Source of the DNA: Blastomussa wellsi
Lineage: Eukaryota; Cnidaria; Anthozoa; Scleractinia; Plerogyridae
DNA: 64,000 nt
Direction: 5' to 3'
NCBI GenBank assembly: GCA_947652115.1
Contig: OX393568.1
Span: forward strand, 746,853 to 810,852
In this document: positions 60,001 through 64,000 of the stretch, piece by piece
Layout of the letters: each line of letters opens with the position of its first letter
Position numbering within the stretch: the first letter of the stretch is position 1
Notes under the pieces: model-generated
What the model was told of the DNA's origin: nothing
Database searches by the model: none
Seen by the model: the letters and a program-made list of their open reading frames with translations, nothing else
Translations under genes and position numbers: made by a program

Positions 60001-60927
60001 TACCCGTAAATGAGGGATAGGTGCGTCTCACAAAGGGTAATAAACCTGATCTTATTTCATGGCCCATGCCCATCTAAGGATCGTCGCGTGCTTGTCCCTT
60101 TTGTTTGGAACGGTTCATTTGATGAATGCAGTGTTCTAATTGGCTGTTATATCCCAAGCGACAAACGCCAAATTCCCGTAACAATGGGCCTTAAAGGACA
60201 AACTCTCTTACCATCTTTAAATCCCCACATCACGAAATGACACCCAATTCAAGGGTAAAAAAGATACTGAAGAATTGTGTAAAAAGGCAAGTTTATTTAT
60301 CTTCTGCAGCTAACATAAAATGTTTCACGGTTAGTTTAGTTTAATTAGGGGGGGATTCTTTTAAAGAGTTTAAACGTTTTCGAGATCAAGCAGGGATAGC
60401 AGTTGCATTGCACGTGTTCAAATACCTCAGACGGTTGACAGTTTTTTACTTACATCACACGGGCTCCTGTATCACATGAACTGTTCTATTCGTTTTTTTT
60501 TCTGAAAATGTTACCACTTCTGAAAACTTCCGCTATAACTGCGTATATATTTTACTGACCATTTGTCAGCTCGTATGTCGACAACACATAAGGCAAATTG
60601 ACAAAAAAAAAATTAATTGTCCAGTATGGGATATCACTGCATCGTCAATAGAATTGCTTCAAAATTATACATGAAACTATTCCTGTGGCCACTGTCTTCA
60701 AGGTGATTCACGGCTGCAGAAAACGTTTTGCCCTGAAGCTGAGTGAGAAAGCATTGCGTTTAGGACAGAGGAAACTACGACCTGAAACGACTTGCAACGA
60801 AACTTTTGTCATAGCGGGCTTGTTTGTGGAATTACTTGCCCCAGGATTTAAAAAGCGTTGGTTCTATTGGGCAGTTTAAATGGGGTATTAAGAAGGTATC
60901 TGAGGTATCGGATGATGTGTCTAAATA

Positions 60928-60960
60928 AAGTTTTACATTACATTACATTACATTACATTA
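60928..60960. repeat. (ACATT)n microsatellite
   Basis: About six ACATT units after AAATAAAGTTTT, which looks like the tail of a SINE or LINE. Confidence 0.8.
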
Positions 60961-61844
60961 CCCCCTCTAGTTACGACCACTTTTCAGAGCTACAATAACT
61001 CGTGCTAAGACACAGCAAATCTCCTTCAATGCTTATTTCACCATTTTAAACGGCCTCTAAAGAAAGTCCAATAAAGGTTTATTGTATTCAGTTTTAGCCA
61101 GCCCTCGAAAGTCCTCGAAAGCTGTAAGACTATATTGCCTTCTGTTACTTGGTATAAGAAACGTCCGCATTATATTCGCCAGCTACTAAAAACTGATTTC
61201 AGTACAAAATAATATCTTATATTTAAATAACTATCTTTTAACGTATTTGCAATTTATCATTTATTTTTTTGTACAAAAACCCTCTCAAAGGGATTTCTTT
61301 CAATTTACAAGAGTTACCTAACTTGTTCACCGTGTTGAACCCGCTCTGCGGGCTACCCATCCAACCATTTAGTGAATGCTCCCTTCATTAAATTTTCAAT
61401 CCCCAAAAGTGATAGATATCCGTTCTCTCCTTGTTAATCAGAAAGGCGATAAGAGTGAGCAAACGGATTTAGAAAAAATTCTGAGATCCGGGGTTTCTGT
61501 ACTGTTGGAACATGCAATCTTTGACAGTCACGTCATCATTGCCATAAGCAACAAGTCATTCATATACTGTAGTGTTATAGATTAGAAGGCTTCAGCCATC
61601 TACTGAAGTGATTTATAAGATCAAGGACAAATAATTGTGCTTTTTATTACCATTATGATCAACCATCAAATAGAACTAAAGTCAGTATAATTCTATTAAA
61701 AATAGGTTTGAGTTTCCTTCCGAAATATTTCTCACCCTGCATGTACTTCGCTTCCATGCCATTTATCAAAACGCGCGACCAGTGCAGAGCAATCTGGCAT
61801 CGCACGCGAGATGGGACTACTAGGATCTTGCCAAAGCCTTCAAC

Positions 61845-63071
61845 TCAGAATATGACCTTATCCGGCGCATAGACAATCCAGTATACTGAGTTCAACACGG
61901 CAAAGGTAACGGGAAAGTATATCCTAGCGTATTTGTCAACAGTATACGCAGGCTCTGACGTCATAAATGCAGTTTCATATGGGTCCCAGAAATAATGATG
62001 GTGTTTCTTGGGAGGTTGGGAATCACTTTCATCCAAATCATCTCTTTCCTGTGTCAACATCAAACAAAAATATTTAACTTAGAAGAATACATTGCGAAAA
62101 TCTACAAATGTAGCGAATGCTTCTTGAATTGTTGAATTTGTATTCACTAATTAATTTTATGCTACTAATGAGGAGTGATACCACTGTGATACGGCCAGGA
62201 GTTTTGGATCTCAACTTGAAAAAGTCTGCCTGACTTTGTCAAGTTCTCCCCCTGTGGTTCGGGAAAATAGCTCAAACTGATTATGGTTTCCAGTTCTTTC
62301 TGCAGTCATACTTCGTAATTTCATCCTTGTGTTCTAGGAGACATTTTCTGTATGAGAGGAACTACTTCAGTCATTGCCTTGGTGCCATATTAAAAAAAAG
62401 GAGAAAAATCTCAGCGACAGTGTCCCTTGCAGAACTTTTTCTTTCCTTCTATATGGAAATGTCTAGTCATTCCATTGGCGAAGCGACATTTTAGGCACGG
62501 CGATTTAAAAATAATATTTTTCCTCACCTTTTGCCGAGGTCGGCGAGAAAACCTGAATTTAGGATGTTTTTTATTTAGCTGCCCTCGAGGGAAAAACGGA
62601 TTCTTGCTGTCACTGAAAAAGAAGACGAATGCATGTTAATACCCGAGACAATGTAAATGAAATGATAGCACATTCAGTTATATAATACTATATTACTAAT
62701 ATAACAAGTTCACTGTAATGAAACTGAATATAATTGTATTCTTGAGAAAACAGTTTCATTTTGCCATTGTGACGTAAAATTAGCATTATGACGTACTCGA
62801 GGTGGAAAACAATTTATTACGTGACCTCAGCACCTACAACGCGATAAATTTCGTGACTTCTACAGGGTTTATTAATTTCTCAATATTTCGATAACTAAGA
62901 CCGACCTCGCTATAAATAATTGTTGTATCTGCTGGTGAATTAACTGAATTACGCACTTCAAACTTACATGACAACAGCCAGTCTGTAGTTTCCATTGCTT
63001 TCAGTTTTCTTGAGCGAGCCATTTAGAAGAGAGCTGGTTTTGTCTTCTTTTTCAGATTCTTGTTCTAAAAA
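61845..63071 (-). CDS. Second Cys-loop channel subunit, last three exons (partial)
   Basis: Exons in transcript order: 62968-63071 (acceptor GCTGTTAG|TTTTTA, donor CAT|GTAAGT), 62528-62612 (acceptor TTTTTCAG|T, donor AAG|GTGAGG) and 61845-62048 (acceptor GACACAG|GAA, ends TAA). Phases agree throughout. The first two encode a charged stretch (EQESEKEDKTSSLLNGSLKK, RGQLNKKHPKFRFSRRPRQK) typical of the M3-M4 cytoplasmic loop. The last has a His/Glu-rich part and M4 (VDKYARIYFPVTFAVLNSVY then WIV). M4 is clearly related to that of the upstream plus-strand subunit ([13 protein letters not shown]...IYWLV). The earlier exons, with the ligand domain and M1-M3, lie beyond the right edge. The two genes are convergent with about 3.6 kb between stops. 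Confidence 0.82.
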
Positions 63072-63366
63072 CTAACAGCAATAAACACGTTGTTCAGTTG
63101 GAAATATAAAAAATACTGAATCGATTTCCTTTTAGTTTTCGTTCATGTTTCTGAGATTTAGGTGGTTTATCGACAAAATGCAATCAAGGTGATTTAAAGG
63201 TCTGTCACACGATAATGCGCATGCGCAGCCTAAATTGACACCAAAAAAATAGTAGAAAATCGTAAGACTCAGCACTACACGCCACCACGAATCGCCGTGG
63301 GATTTTGAATTTGTTTTGGAGTTTTCACGTGCCTTCTAAGACCCCTTTCTTTGTCCTATGATCTTT

Positions 63367-63530
63367 AGCCTGCAAAGCAGGCGGTTTTTGTGGGGGAATG
63401 CTTCGAAAACGGCGATCACGAAAGACCGGCCACCACTTCCAGCGCGCGAACACCGGGGAGAGGAAAAAAGAGAGGGGTAGGGGGTAGGGTGGAGGTTGCA
63501 AAACAAACCCGCCTGCTTTGCAGGCTAATG
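63367..63530. mobile_element. MITE with AGCCTGCAAAGCAGGCGG inverted ends
   Basis: TAGCCTGCAAAGCAGGCGG at about 63367 and CCGCCTGCTTTGCAGGCTA at about 63510-63528 are inverted repeats. Each end is itself palindromic (GCCTGCAAAGCAGGC). The interior (GCGCGAACACCGGGGAGAGG, then GGGGTAGGGGGTAGGG) is G-rich. No ORF of note. It is upstream of the second channel's visible exons, so probably in its intron. Confidence 0.75.
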
Positions 63531-63953
63531 ACCTTTTACTTTACTTTTAACAGAAGCCACTTCGTGTACCTCTTCTCGAGAAAATCAGATTTCTTGAAGA
63601 CGCTCACATAAAATACAAAATCTGCCGTCTAAATTTTCCATATGTTACCCAATAGTTCTTTTATAGCTTTATAACTTTTAGAACTTGCCTAACAAGGTCA
63701 CTGGAAAAAGAGTTTTTCATAGCCGGAAGCCAACTTTGAAGAGTGGTTCGTCTGATCAGAAATCAAAAAGTCGCACATGCACAGAAGAGTGTCAACGGTT
63801 TGAGTCGGTCATAGTCAAATAATCACCGATCTTTCGTATTTGCTATTTGAATGACCTCAAATGTCAGCAAGAACTAAAACTGAAACTAGTTTAACAACCA
63901 TCAACAACATCAAATACAAACTAATAAACTCAAAAACATTGACTTTATGCTGA

Positions 63954-63957
<4 letters not shown>

Positions 63958-64000
<43 letters not shown>
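63958..64000. repeat. (AAT)n microsatellite at window end
   Basis: ATAATAATA units run to the last base of the window. The true length is unknown. Confidence 0.95.

Larger units (their letters stand above)
58215..61844. other. Intergenic region between convergent channel genes
   Basis: No coding exon is supported. It holds a G-rich run at 59971-60000 and an (ACATT)n microsatellite at 60928-60960. The 3' UTRs of the two convergent channel genes must lie near its edges. Confidence 0.5.

Overview
This is eukaryotic DNA, almost certainly from an anthozoan cnidarian and probably a stony coral. The evidence is AT-rich intergenic sequence, short phase-conserved exons with GT-AG introns of about 0.1-3 kb, animal gene families (phosphorylase kinase alpha, CLHC1, a rhodopsin-class GPCR, Cys-loop channels), and many small inverted-repeat elements and tRNA-derived SINEs. 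The coral assignment is an inference from gene and repeat style. No prokaryotic, viral or CRISPR features were seen.

Layout. (1) 3.5-9.8 kb, minus strand: the first 12 coding exons of a phosphorylase kinase regulatory alpha subunit, running off the left side of the window. On the plus strand at 1.86-2.45 kb, apparently inside a large intron of that gene, is a two-exon gene for a 104-residue homeodomain-only protein that resembles HOPX. (2) 10.2-25.5 kb, plus strand: a CLHC1-like gene (clathrin heavy chain linker domain), head to head with the kinase gene across about 0.4 kb that holds a perfect CRE palindrome and an X-box-like site. Its last part is puzzling: one set of phase-compatible 3' exons lies at 25 kb and another, with better homology to the family, lies at 34.4-34.8 kb. 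(3) 29.2-30.1 kb: an intronless class A GPCR between those two candidate 3' ends. (4) 35.4 kb: a paired-domain-like exon next to a long GAT/GAC microsatellite. (5) 40.0-40.7 kb: an intronless TenA/THI-4-family protein. (6) 51.7-58.2 kb, plus strand: a complete 8-exon anion-type Cys-loop receptor subunit. (7) 61.8-63.1 kb, minus strand: the last three exons of a second Cys-loop subunit, convergent with the first.

Between and inside the genes are at least ten foldback or TIR elements (one inserted in another, one with a likely 10-bp target duplication, two with tRNA-like cores), two tRNA-derived SINE copies, an eight-copy 76-bp minisatellite, a LINE 3' fragment and many microsatellites. I confirmed the main exon chains by checking that every splice phase is compatible and that total lengths are multiples of three: 357 codons for the kinase part, 508 aa for CLHC1 ending at 25.5 kb, and 449 aa for the channel. 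The genes do not form an obvious pathway. The two channel subunits are the only apparent functional pair.
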